From Gracilaria gracilis (taxonomy: Eukaryota > Rhodophyta > Florideophyceae > Gracilariales > Gracilariaceae), in assembly GCA_030374805.1 (NCBI GenBank), contig JARGSG010000041.1, positions 186,001 through 250,000 on the forward strand: a stretch of 64,000 nucleotides of DNA. Reading direction: 5' to 3'. Each line of letters starts with the position of its first letter. The stretch's first letter is position 1. The notes beneath the pieces were generated by a model that made no database searches, was not told the DNA's origin, and was given only the letters and a program-made list of their open reading frames with translations. Shown in pieces: positions 11,961 to 22,575 of the stretch. A program made the position numbers and the translations under genes.

Positions 11961-12530
11961 AACTAGACCCTTCACGCCCGTTAAAGCAGAGGCGTTTAAC
12001 TCCTTAAAGGAGCCTCTCACGACTGCCCCGATTCAATCGTTGTCTAAACCGGAACTACCGTTCTCCGTAGGCAAGGACTCAAACGACTACCAATTCGGTT
12101 GCGATCCTTTCCAAACCAACCTTAAAGAGGAACGTCTGCCCATTGGTTACTGATAGCGCTCGCTCAATGTTCATGAGTAGAATTTCTCCGTTTTGAAGAA
12201 AGACCCTTGCCATTGTGTGGGCTTTGGCCACTTCTCGCTCCTATCTTATGGGGATGCACTTCACCGTGTACCTGGATCATTTCTCGCTAAGGTGGTTAAT
12301 GAACATGTCCACCCCTTCGGGACTCCTCATGCGATGGAGGCTCCGCATAGTGAAATAAGACCTTCAAGTCGTATATATAAAAAGGACGCTGAACAAGCAA
12401 GCAGAGGCTCTTTCAAGATTACCCACATATGGGGAAGCCCTCTCCACGATAGATGATGGGATTACTTGTTTCGTCAGTGACGAGGTGGACACGGAAGATC
12501 TGGAAGGTGAACTTGACATTTTTCCATAAG
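11961..12530 (+). pseudogene. pol: Gypsy-C RNase H
   Basis: The stretch EAFNSLKEPLTTAPIQSLS (about 11990-12045) aligns with Gypsy-A. After two stops, LAIVWALATSRSYLMGMHF, VYLDHFSLRWLMNM and MRWRLRIVK follow in a shifted frame (about 12205-12355), then NKQAEALSRLPTYGEAL. The order and spacing match a complete gypsy RNase H. Stops and one frameshift make it non-functional. Confidence 0.75.
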
Positions 12531-12540
12531 ACTGGGAATT

Positions 12541-13090
12541 TGACGAAGAACTGGACAAACTACTCGTTGCAAACGAGAATGAAGCCGACAAGCTCGTATC
12601 GGGGAATTTTGTCCCAGTAGCACCGGAGGAAATTATCCGAGAACAACACTGCAACCCGTTCTATGTAGGCATTCGTGCTCGTTTGAACGGTTGTGCAGTA
12701 CTTTCATTTGAGGTAGACGGCATCGGCTATCTCATAAGAACGGTCGATTCTAACCCACAAGTGATGGTGCCTCACGTGCTACGGACGCGGATATTCCAAC
12801 TTTCGTAATACATGAAGCTGAGTGGCCACGCAGGTGGAAGAAAGTTATACTTAACCCTGAGAAGGGACTTCTACTGGCCTGCCATGGCAGTCGATTGCTA
12901 CAAAACAGTGTGGTTCTGCAATGAGTGCGCTAAAAACTGGGTCAAACACCGGAAGAACTTAAAGAAAATGACTTTATTCCTCGCAAAGGCGCCCCTCGAG
13001 TTTCTCGCAATCGATATACTCGGACCACTCCTGACAACCCAGAGGGGTCACATGTTTTTACTCGTTATTAATGATCGTTTCTCGAAACTG
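12541..13090 (+). pseudogene. pol: Gypsy-C integrase, N-terminal half
   Basis: EEIIREQHCNPFYVGIRARL starts the domain. The zinc region includes SGHAGGRKLYLTLRRDFYWP and CYKTVWFCNECAKNWVK (about 12820-12950). The rve core begins with EFLAIDILGPLLTTQRGH (first Asp near 13014) and VINDRFSKL. At 13091 homology to Gypsy-A stops abruptly, in the middle of the catalytic core, because a DNA transposon has inserted. Its continuation is at 24385. Confidence 0.85.
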
Positions 13091-13116
13091 CGTCGGTGTT
13101 ATTGGAATGCTAGTTT
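13091..13116 (+). repeat. Left TIR of the 11.3-kb transposon
   Basis: It starts CGTCGGTGTTATTGGAATGC directly after the interrupted integrase codon. It pairs with the inverted right end at 24359-24384 with about five mismatches in 25 positions by eye. Confidence 0.7.
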
Positions 13117-13264
13117 CAATGTCAAAAATGACCGAAAAAAATGGTCAAAACCCCGATGAACTAACCCAAATTTAGATGTGATTAATTTCCAAAAATATTT
13201 CCACATTTCTACTTGTGCTAGTGTGTGTGGAAAGAATCATTCACGATTATTTCAATCATTCCTA

Positions 13265-13420
13265 CACCCAGTGACCGCAAATGATGTGGGTGAAAAATTA
13301 ATGTGGCAACTGATAATAATGTGGCCCACATTATATAGTGTTCCCTGAACTTCGTTCCAGTTTTGAATAATGTGGGCCACATTATTAGTGTTCGAACAGT
13401 ATTTAATGTGGATAGCATAG
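13265..13420 (+). repeat. Left terminal/subterminal inverted repeat of pogo-like element
   Basis: CACCCAGTGACCG is followed by ATGTGG-type words and two near-perfect palindromes of the form AATGTGGGCCACATTATT (about 13320-13336 and 13368-13386). It is the inverted counterpart of 15248-15410. Repeated palindromes probably act as transposase-binding sites, which is inference. Confidence 0.7.
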
Positions 13421-13810
13421 TACGCGGGAAACAGAAAGTGCTTTGGACCAAAAAAGGCGGCAAACATTCTGATCACGTTGCGATAAAGTCACCTGACATC
13501 TGATGGAATCAACCAAGGCCGTAGGACTCGAACTGCGAATAAAGAGCTTTGCATAACTTGCCAGAAGGTTTCCAACATCTGGATCTTCTCTTACAGCATC
13601 ATTCCAACGTCAAGGTGCAACAACTCCCACCACAGCAGACTCCGAGCCAGCACTTCCATTCCAAGAACTGCATTCAACAGAAGCGTCACATAATATACAG
13701 CAAACCATAGCAACTCCAAGCACAACGTTCATAGAGTCCTATCCATTGCAGAGCGAACAGAGGTTATAAAATGGATATGCGAAGCAGCGGAAAGTAGTGG
13801 ACCCAAACAA

Positions 13811-15198
13811 ATGCCTTCAGGTGCAGTCAAACAGTTCCCTGAACTGTTTCGGAGCTCTGAGAAAGCAAATTCGCAGAAGGAAAGTCGCCTATGGCGGCAA
13901 AGATCCGAATTCATATCTCATCAGGGCAACGAAAGCCCTCGCTTAATATCATCTATCACTCGAAACATATATGATGGACTGAAGCGAGTCAGTTTGAAAG
14001 CGCGAAAAAGACGTGGAAGGAAGATTCGCTCGTGGGTCTGCAGTCTGCAGCATGACATGGTACTTGAGTTTGGCCAACTGAGGCGTTTTGGTGTAAAGTT
14101 TACCTGGAGAACACTCCATGCGCTAGCCATTCATCTGATATATCATAGCGAGAATTCGTTGTATCATTCAAACATGATTGACTGCAAAACTCAGAGACCA
14201 ATCAGGGAATGTATAACCCGTCGTTGAATTCAAACATTCACAGATCGATATGGTATAGTCAGTCGGTCATTAGCTGGAAAGCATCTCCTATCCCCTGAAA
14301 AAGAAGAATATATTCACAAGCAAGTTGCGTTTTACCTTGCAGTTCTCTGTAGCGCCTTCCGAAGTGGCGAAATAAAGGAAGATGATGTGGAGAATTCCGA
14401 CGAAACTCACTTTGTAATCAACCTTACAATGGAAAAACGCTTGGCTTCTGTGGGGAAAACGAGTTCAAATACGCTGACGTAGTATCTGAAGGAGAAGGAA
14501 TGACCATGGTAGTCCGCATTAGCAGCGGACGAGATGCTAGGGTTCAGCCTGTGTTTATGGTATTCCAAAACAAACCGCGAAGTTACCCTATTCGAAACGT
14601 CCCTGATGACATACCGGGTGTCTCTTACCGCACGGGGCCAAAAGGTTGGATGGATTCGACAGTATTGCCGGAATGGCTTAAAGAAGAGAAGGTGATAAAA
14701 AAACTCCCACATTCCAGGAAGAGAATTATGTGTGTTGACAACTGCAGTGGACACATCATGAATTCTGAGCTCAGCGAGGCGGCGCAAAGTATCAACACAG
14801 AAATTAGATACTTTCCGGAAAACAAAACTCATCTCATTCAACCGGCGGACTCGTTCGTAATTCAGAAGATTAAAAAAGCTTGGAGTGTTCGTTGGGAGGC
14901 GTTCAAGATGGAAATGATATCGAAAGGGAAATTGTCTGCATCTGGGAAGAATGTGAATCCGGAAAATTCATACTTCCTTCGTCTGGCGAAGTTGGCAGTG
15001 CAAGCCGTAAACGCACAGAGAGATGCTGATGAGCTTTTGTAAAACAGGAAGGCTATGATACGTACGGGACTTGCTTGGAATGTGAATGGTTTGTGGGAAG
15101 AACAGGAGTTGTTCCCACACTTGCAGCAAATTGTGAGATGCTATAGGAATCATTTTGACGGCAAATCTGTCGCAGATATGAGACACACGGCTGTGTGA
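13811..15198 (+). pseudogene. pogo/Tigger-like DDE transposase, nearly full length
   Basis: The protein would cut and paste the surrounding element. The N-terminal half is basic (KARKRRGRKIRSWVCSL, then LRRFGVKFTWRTLHALAIH), a helix-turn-helix-type DNA-binding region. The catalytic core has NSDETHFVINL (first Asp), GEGMTMVVRISSG, VSYRTGPKGWMDST, IMCVDNCSGH (second Asp) and HLIQPADSFVIQKIKKAW (third Asp). The C-terminus includes RKAMIRTGLAWNVNG and LFPHLQQI before a TGA at 15196. Lesions are a TGA at 14225 where the family has Trp, a frameshift near 14457 and a TAA at 15040. Otherwise it is complete. The family resembles abundant oomycete DDE_1 proteins. Confidence 0.85.
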
Positions 15199-15247
15199 GA
15201 TTACGATATTTTTATATAGGAACCCATATTTGCTCCCATTCTACCCT

Positions 15248-15410
15248 CATTATTTCCTTCATACTCAATTGATGTGTGCCACATTATTACGGTTCACACC
15301 GAATTAATGTGGCAACCAGTAGTAATGTGGCCTACATTATATTCTGTGCCTCTGTGCCAAGAAGAGCATACAGATTTAATGTGGGCCACATCATATTCGG
15401 TCACTGGGTA
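15248..15410 (-). repeat. Right terminal/subterminal inverted repeat of pogo-like element
   Basis: Read on the - strand it begins TACCCAGTGACCG, then ATGATGTGGCCCACATT, and repeats the ATGTGG palindromes three more times to about 15248. The match to the left end is strong at the tip and in the palindromes, weaker between them. Confidence 0.7.
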
Positions 15411-15769
15411 TAGCTTTGATGAAAGACAAACTAGTATGTTACATTCGTTCATGCTAGTTTTCGAACCCAATGTAAGTGTGTAAGTGGCAAATATTTAGAA
15501 CTGTACGGCACCAAATAAAGATTTATATCTCCAAATAGGGATACCTATCTCCAAAAGAGATGTATATGCATTGATAGCTTCTTATGAAATACGATTAGAA
15601 GAATATGAAACCTTTGAATTGGAACTCTCTATAAAGATACAGCACATCTATGCAACAATTCTCATATCAGATATCGATCGTTTACTCTATCACTATTGAA
15701 ACACCTTCGCATCACGTGCCAGCTCCCCCATCACTCCGTCCTACCCTCCGTGCCCCATATTACTCTCCC

Positions 15770-18700
15770 CGCTACGTACCCCGCTTCTCCCGCAACACCC
15801 CCACACCACTCCTCTCCATGCCTAATTGCTGCTTTGAAGACTGGTCTTTCTCCGCTCGCACAATCCCCGCCATACGAAGGCACCAAAGGGGATGCCCCAA
15901 CCATCTCCCCGCCAACAAGCGTTTCCCCACCCCTAACGTGAACGTCCCTTACTTACCCCTCGCACAAAACGTCACAGGTGCACCCTCAACTCCCACCAAC
16001 ACCACCCCTCCTCTCTCCAATCGCCCTTCTGATAAGGCTCTCATCGCCGACGACGACTCCTACCACCAGCAACAGCTCTCTCTCCATCCATACCCAATAC
16101 TCTTTCCATATCGTATGCACCCCAGGCAAAACTTTCCGTCATTGACATCTAAATATATTTTCAGCATGTCAGGCTTTTTTCTCAAATGTTCAAGGCATTT
16201 TTAACGAATGAATTTTTTCACAAAAAATTAAGTAATTATATCTTCATTGGATTTAGATGCAATGAAAACCTAATGACTTTGGACCTGTTCCAATGAAAAA
16301 AAGAGAACGAACAAGTGAAAATCTCACGAATACCGATTGGAATTTGATTGCACGAATTTTCGCTGGGCACCCGCGCCTGCTCCCTCTTCTCCTCCCCATC
16401 TCCTTCACCGCCCCTCTCCTTCTCTCTCCTCAAGAAACCCTATCTCGAACGAATAGTCCTGTACATCCTTCCAACGCTTCCACTTTCGGCCACCGCAAGG
16501 CAGACGAACTCATCTATCTCCCCCACGACCGTGGGGTCCCGCCTTCTCCAAGTCCGCCTCCCACAACGCCGTCTCCTCCGCGTCTTAGTATCTCAAACTT
16601 CAAACAGACCTCTTCCCACACCTAGTCAGCAGCATCGGTTTCACCCCCACCACCATCCATAACCCACAGAACCTCGTCACACCCACCATCTTTCGAAAGG
16701 ATGGTATCCAATTCCTTAGACGACAACTCGCACTCGCACACTCCGAGATCACCTTCTTCCACCAAGTTCCCCATACAACCTTCTCCGGTTCTCCCGCTTT
16801 CGCCCACCCCCATGGCTTCCTCCCTCAGAAAAGAAGCTATCCCAGCTCTCAAGTACGCAATCATGCAGTCCTCCAATAACTCTTACATCTGACACACCCC
16901 TGAGAACACCGGTATCGACTCTTTCATCGGCTTCGTTCAAGTATACTCTGAAAAGTCCTCCATTTCCCTAAAATCCTCCTCCATCATCTCCTTCTTCCTT
17001 CAAATCACCCTCCTCAACTTCCCCGATTTGCTCCGTTGCAAATGTATCACTGACAACCTCACCTTTCTCAGATACCTGCCAAACTTTTTCAATCTCGCCA
17101 CGTCTTCTCAAGATCCGATTGCATCCCCGAACCTCATCCAGCATCGCCAGCTCTACGAAAATGCAACTCATCCGGCGTGCCATACCACACCTCCTCGACC
17201 CTCTTCTCTCCTCCGGCCTCACTGGCTTCCCCTTCCGTGACGCTAATGCCGTGTTGCACCATTCTCACTCAATGATCGCCAACTACTGCGCAGACATCCC
17301 AGAAGCAAAGGACATTCTCGCCATCTCCCACGGTACCTGCCCCCAGCATCCATGCCAGCGATGTACCATTCCACGCTCCGAGCTTCATCTCTACATTCCA
17401 TCCCTTCTCTTGGATCGCAGAACCAGACTCTCGGTGCTCGCAAATCACACTCTGCTCTCCTCTAGGATACTGAAAAAGCCCTCCTTGGCAGAGAGCCCAG
17501 ACTCGCCAAAAAAACCAAGGAAAAGGCCGTTGAAGCACTTCAATCCCTTTCTCTAGCAAAATACTCCTCCCTATTCGAGTCTTACCCTCTCTTCAACATC
17601 ACCTCTCTTTTCTCCCCTTACAACATCTCTCCTTTTGAGCCACTCCATAACTTCCCCCTCGACACCTCCAAGCTCATCAAGCTCGCAGCGATCGAGAGAC
17701 TCAGGTCAGATTCACTCTCAACTACTCCCCATTCCTCCAAGTTCCGTCGTTCCTTCAACTACATTCGCTTCTCCTCCCTAAACACGCGAACGGCATCTTC
17801 GCCGCCATTGAAAAGCACTCCCCAGCCGCAGAACTTCACATCGACTTTTCTTCCTCCGAAAACGGTCAGACGCTTAACGGTATTTTTACCTATGATGGCC
17901 TAAGTGGTATGTTTGAAGCAAAAGACAAGCGCTCACTCGACATAGTCTTCCCCTTCATTGACGACTTCCTAGACCACTGCTGTGACGAAGTCGATGCCGC
18001 TCCCATCACTTCCGTTTTCACCAAGTACTCCGATCTTCTCCTTTTCTCTATGCGATACAACACCTCCGCCAAATGAACTAACTCCTGCCTCACCGACCTC
18101 CACAACCAAATCTAATCCTTCAAGAGCAGAGCCGTACTCGTCACCGGCCCCCACCACACTTCCAGCCTTGGCACCCTCAAGTTCCATCTCCTAGATTACA
18201 TCTTGGAGGACATTCGCCGCTTCAAAATCCTCGAATTCAACGATGCCAACATATTCGAACACGGTCACTCGCTCTTCAACTCAAACTACTCCAAAACTCA
18301 AATCGCAAAACCACCGCACATGAACAAACCATTCGCTACATCCTTCACTTCAACGCCCCCAAAGATTGGAACCCTTTTTCCACCAACACCTCCATCATTT
18401 CTTCCTCTTCTGCCCTCGCCTCTCCCATCCCATCCGACTAACTCGGTTTGTTCCGTGATGGAAAACTTATCTAATATGCTGATCTCATCACCGCCCACAA
18501 ATTACGTCACTCTAATCCTCATTTCAATCCAAATCTCTCCAATACCTCTTCCCCACCTACAATCTCTCCATCCTCCGACAGATTAGAAAAGATGCCTTCC
18601 CTTCATTCATCACCCTTTCTCTCGAAATCTTATACCTCTCTGAGAACTCCCCCACTCTCCGCTGCAACTGAATCACCGTAGTCCACTCCGCTTATGTCGT

Positions 18701-19130
18701 CGGCGTTTATTCCCCATCACTAGGCAACTATATTGAAAAGCGGAAAAAGCTCGCGCTCCAAGATCCTCCAGTCTCTCTCATCCAACGAATATTTGCCACC
18801 CATTCCTTCGTTCTTTCTAAATCTCCCAAGTTCTCTCACTTCCTTGTTGCAGACTCCAGCTCCGCCAACTCCTGCTCCTCAAACTGTACCTCCATCGTTT
18901 GGGTCGGAAAACCCATCTCCCTTCTTCACTGCACCCTTCCTTTTTCCATTCCATCTTCCAACGAGTTCGCCTTCGTACAGTTCATGGAGCTCGTCCCACC
19001 AAGCGATGAAATTGATGTCACCCTCAATGCATATGCCTCCGATGAGCAACAGACGACGAACACAACCACCCCACCTATTCAGTCCCAATATCCACCCATT
19101 CCACACCAAACAACGTTTCTTCTTGGTTAA
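15770..19130 (+). pseudogene. Plavaka/CACTA-type large DDE transposase, decayed
   Basis: No single frame is open, but typical motifs occur in order across all three frames. There is an N-terminal zinc-finger-like patch (about 15825-15905, C...RRHQRGC). NTGIDSFIGFVQVYSEKS then LNFPDLLRCKC lies at about 16905-17045. ADIPEAKDILA and HGTCPQHPCQRCTIPRSEL lie at about 17290-17390. SPYNISPFEPLHNFPLDTSK lies at about 17615-17675. LKFHLLDYILEDIRRF and EHGHSLFNSNYSK lie at about 18178-18290. A tail near 18820-19060 (FAFVQFMELVPPSDE) resembles the family C-terminus. Base use is pyrimidine-rich on this strand. Assignment to the Plavaka/KDZ/CACTA group rests on motif wording and order. The exact family is uncertain. 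Confidence 0.6.
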
Positions 19131-19626
19131 GAAGCATCCCTTTCTATTCTATCATTGGCTCCGTTCATGTTTTCCGCCAGAACTACCCCGCAACCCCCTT
19201 CAATTCCCGCCTCCATTGGCGTTTCCAAAGATTCTACCTCAACAGATTCTACCGGAACCGCACCTCCAGGCCCTACCTCCCACCCCCCGCATAGCACTCA
19301 TTTAGCAGGGTTTTCATAAAAAAATCACTACTACCCTCTTCCACAGGAAAAATTGGAGATAGGTATGGTATGAAGAAGATATATCACCTCTTCATCATTT
19401 CACAGCTATCTCCACTCCTTCCAACCTTATCCTTCTTACTCTTTCCCCTCTCCTCTTTCTGCCCATCTCTACCGTCTCCCCGGTGCCTAGCCAGACGACT
19501 GAAACTGGGCTTCTCCGGTCGGCACGCTGCTATGTAGCATTCAAGAACCTCTCCAATTCTCTGCGTTAAATTCGCCATAAATTATTCATCCCTCGCTGCT
19601 AGATATACCCTCTCCCTCGATTAAAT
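19131..19626. other. Gap between two convergent genes of the 11.3-kb transposon
   Basis: The + strand transposase relic and the - strand accessory gene converge here. I see no further coding motif. The region would hold both 3' ends. Confidence 0.4.
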
Positions 19627-22100
19627 CTACAGCCCAACCGTGGCAATTCTCTCCGAACTCTCGGACACACTCCTCGGATCCCCCTCTAAAAACACATCGT
19701 TCTTAAACTCTTTGCCGTGCTCGTCCCTCACAAATTCCCATGCCACCTTCAATAAAGCCTCCAGTGCCCTTGGCATATACCTCCCATATAATGTAGAAAA
19801 CAAGAGTTTCCTTTGTTTTCCACGTCTCACACCCTCTTTCATAGTTTTCACAAAACATTCATTCGACGCATCAAGTCTGGCAAGGTGCATCACCGTACCA
19901 TCCACGTAATCACGTAATACTTTTCCCCGTTACATTTGGCCCCCACTGCGTATCCCATGTATTCTTTTAACCCTGCTACAGCCATTTCATTATTTAAATA
20001 CTTATCTTCTTCATCACAGCCACACGGTGAAGCATGCACAGTTGACCCAGAGTACGCAAGATCTTCGAAACGGCTCATTCTCCACGCACACAACTTGTTC
20101 ATCCCATCTTCTTCAATTCCCATAAGTTTCTCGCGAGCCTCGTACATCTGTTTCTTCAACTCCTCACGAAGCTCCGCCCCCTCGCTAGACTTCCCAAACT
20201 TTGCAACCAAATCATATCCCAATAAAGAGAATATTATGTCCCGCGCAGCCCGCTTTCGCACCCAAGTCACATTGCTCATCGCCTGCTTCATCCGCTGCCT
20301 TACACGCTTGTCCGCGCTTTCATTCTCCACGCACTCTTGGTTCCTCTCTGCTTCCCTTATCTTTTCCCAAGTCTTTCCCATACTTTCTGCGTCGAGCACA
20401 TGCTTCAACAAAAAATCACTACCACCCTCCGTCGATGGTGTGTACGCTCTCATCTCATATGCAACCTGAAATTGGCACCTAGGCACCATTTCCTTCTCCC
20501 CAACTACATACATTCTCCCCTTTCTACTCTCTCCCACCGTCTCACTCCTGTTCTTTCAGCTTCTACTAACGTTTCCCGTGGGGAAACAAAGTACAGATGC
20601 CTCCAACTTTGCATAAGGAAGCATTCTATCATAAAAAGCCCTTAGAAATCCTTAAAAGCATTCTTCCACTCCATTATCATACTTTTGGCAGCTTCTCACC
20701 TTCTTTCTTCCACCACCTCACTTCTTCCCCTTCACGACCTCCCAAATACTGTCCATGAACACATTTTGCCGTTTATTTCCTCCCTCAACCGTCCCAATAC
20801 TTTCTGCGTCAGCGTAAAACTCTCCAGTAACATATGGGGATCTTCTTTCGTATTTCTCAACTGCCCATTCAGCTCATACAATCTCTGAACGAATAAAAAT
20901 CGAGACGATACGCTAATCTTCTCCTCATTTCCTTCCCGTTCTCGTGTGCCATCTCCTCTAGTCCTACCTCCGCTTTCTTCATGACCGCCGTCATTTCCGT
21001 CTTTCACAAAATTTGGTAGTGAAACAGTGTTACGCCTTACATGCATCCCTTGGGGCGTTTGTGGCACCGTCTCCACGAAATTCACTTCCCCAAGCCGCTC
21101 TGTTTGTATGTAGTCCTCCACTTCGAAATACCTCTCAACCATTGCTGCTTTCTCTACACAATTTCTTTGTCTGATCCACTACTTCTTCGTCATACCCCTC
21201 TCTCATGCGCATGTTCTTGTCGCTGATCTTTCCCTCAATAACTTCACCAACCCCCAATCTATCAACCACATTCCCTATCCTTCTCTCAATAACCTCCCCT
21301 GTTTTAGATTCCGCCCTTAACCGTGCACGCCCAAATTTCATTTTCTTCCGGTTCGCAATCTGTTGTGCGAAACCAATGCTTTCCTTCTTTGAAACTCTAA
21401 TTGGCCTCACACTAATCGAACTCTCCACTCCTCGCGTCCTCGCCAGCTGACCACCCCTCACGCTCTCCGCTTCTCCTTCCACCTCTACGGGTACTCCATA
21501 GATAGGCACTCTATCAACGTCAGTTCCCTTTCTTCCTTGATGACCCCAACTACCTAATCCGGTACTACTCCTTGCTATCTTCTTTCCTCGAAACCGGTAC
21601 GAAGCTCTTTACCCTTCAGTATCATATCCCCGCTATCGCTTTTCTCCGAAGTTAGTGCAGTCTCTGCGCTTCTTCTACGACCCTCTCTCTCCCAACCACC
21701 GCGCACAATCTTGTTCGGAATACCTCGCTTCGCTCCTATTCTATTCTTGGGACTAACTTCTTGTTCTCGTGCGTTCGCAATAGGTTTCGCCACCGCAATA
21801 CTTACCGTTCGCTCCGTTCATTTCGATGTTCTGCCGTCGATGCTCCTTCTCACACCGTCACTCCTCCCCATCCTTTTTCCATTTCCCACGAGAACTACTC
21901 CGAGGCGCACGCGTACTACAAGTGGTGCCACCTTCGCCACTTACCGTGTAGTTACGCTTTCGAGTGTTTGACGCACGACTGCTAACCCCCTCAGCATTCA
22001 CACCTTTCGTCTTCCGTTTCTTCATGTGGAATATGGACGTTTCATCGCGTTTGACGCTCCGCTTTCGACGTCTTCGCTGCCCACCGTGATTGAAGGTCAC
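19627..22100 (-). pseudogene. Unknown accessory protein gene of the 11.3-kb transposon
   Basis: The - strand carries a chain of long open frames that hand over to each other: 22100-21858, 21793-21575, 21509-21135, 21142-20732, 20537-19890 and 19905-19627. Together they suggest one gene of roughly 750-800 codons broken by frameshifts. The N-terminal part is very basic (GGQRRRRKRSVKRDE, HMKKRKTK), like a nuclear localisation or DNA-binding tail. The middle is hydrophilic and probably helical (ELREELKKQMYEAREKLMG). The C-terminal part includes FSTLYGRYMPRALEALLKV. I do not recognise a family. It could be a second transposition protein. Confidence 0.5.
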
Positions 22101-22575
22101 TGGAATCCGAACTGCTCTGCTCTCGACGTGTTTGGCGATCGCCGTGATTGAAAGTCACCGATCAAATGCACACCCTCAATTGAGTGAAGTATGGTAGAAA
22201 ACACAGAGTGCGGTGTTTTTATTTCCCGATCCCGAAACCGAAAATTGACAGCGAAGTATCCATTTCTCAACTAGATAGTTCTCATGATGTGAAAAAGTAC
22301 AATTATTTGCATCATATTCGATGCCGTTCGCTACCTTTTATGTATCTACATCTTCCACTTCAGCCAAATTGTTTAGTCTCTATTTCGTGCTCGACGGCGA
22401 ACTTAAAGTGCAATAAGTGCCACTTCTTTCTGGAGTTTTACTTATATGTTCTACATGTAGCTAATTCACTACATGTTCTAATCGATTACTTTACTAGGAT
22501 TTGCTGATGTACCCCAGCTATACTCTACTCCATAATCTGCGAACACTCCTCTCCAACTTCCAGTTTTCGAAGTGC
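22101..22575. other. Intergenic gap upstream of the accessory gene
   Basis: It contains a 17-bp direct repeat of the type CCGTGATTGAAAGTCAC (about 22082-22099 and 22141-22158) just upstream of the - strand gene at 22100, possibly promoter elements. The rest is AT-richer and has no recognised feature. Confidence 0.35.

Larger units (their letters stand above)
8566..13090 (+). mobile_element. Ty3/gypsy retrotransposon, 5' part (Gypsy-C)
   Basis: Gag, protease, RT, RNase H and the first half of the integrase lie here on the + strand. The integrase is cut at 13090, inside VINDRFSKL, and continues at 24385 on the far side of an 11.3-kb insertion. The element is the most complete of the three related gypsies but has many stops and frameshifts. 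Its 5' LTR is missing because it abuts Gypsy-B directly. Confidence 0.85.
13265..15410 (+). mobile_element. pogo/Tigger-like transposon with TIRs and TA duplication
   Basis: The left end (TA then CACCCAGTGACCG, followed by ATGATGTGG) mirrors the right end (CGGTCACTGGGTA then TA). Inside each end are several copies of an AATGTGGNCCACATT-type palindrome, forming about 150-bp subterminal inverted repeats. TA target duplication and a DDE_1 transposase between the ends agree with the IS630-Tc1-mariner-pogo group. Total length is about 2.1 kb, normal for an autonomous member. Confidence 0.75.

Noticed and set aside
16236-18187. Several Gly/Glu-rich - strand ORFs
   Set aside because: They are antisense shadows of the C-rich transposase relic. 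The + strand carries the family motifs.
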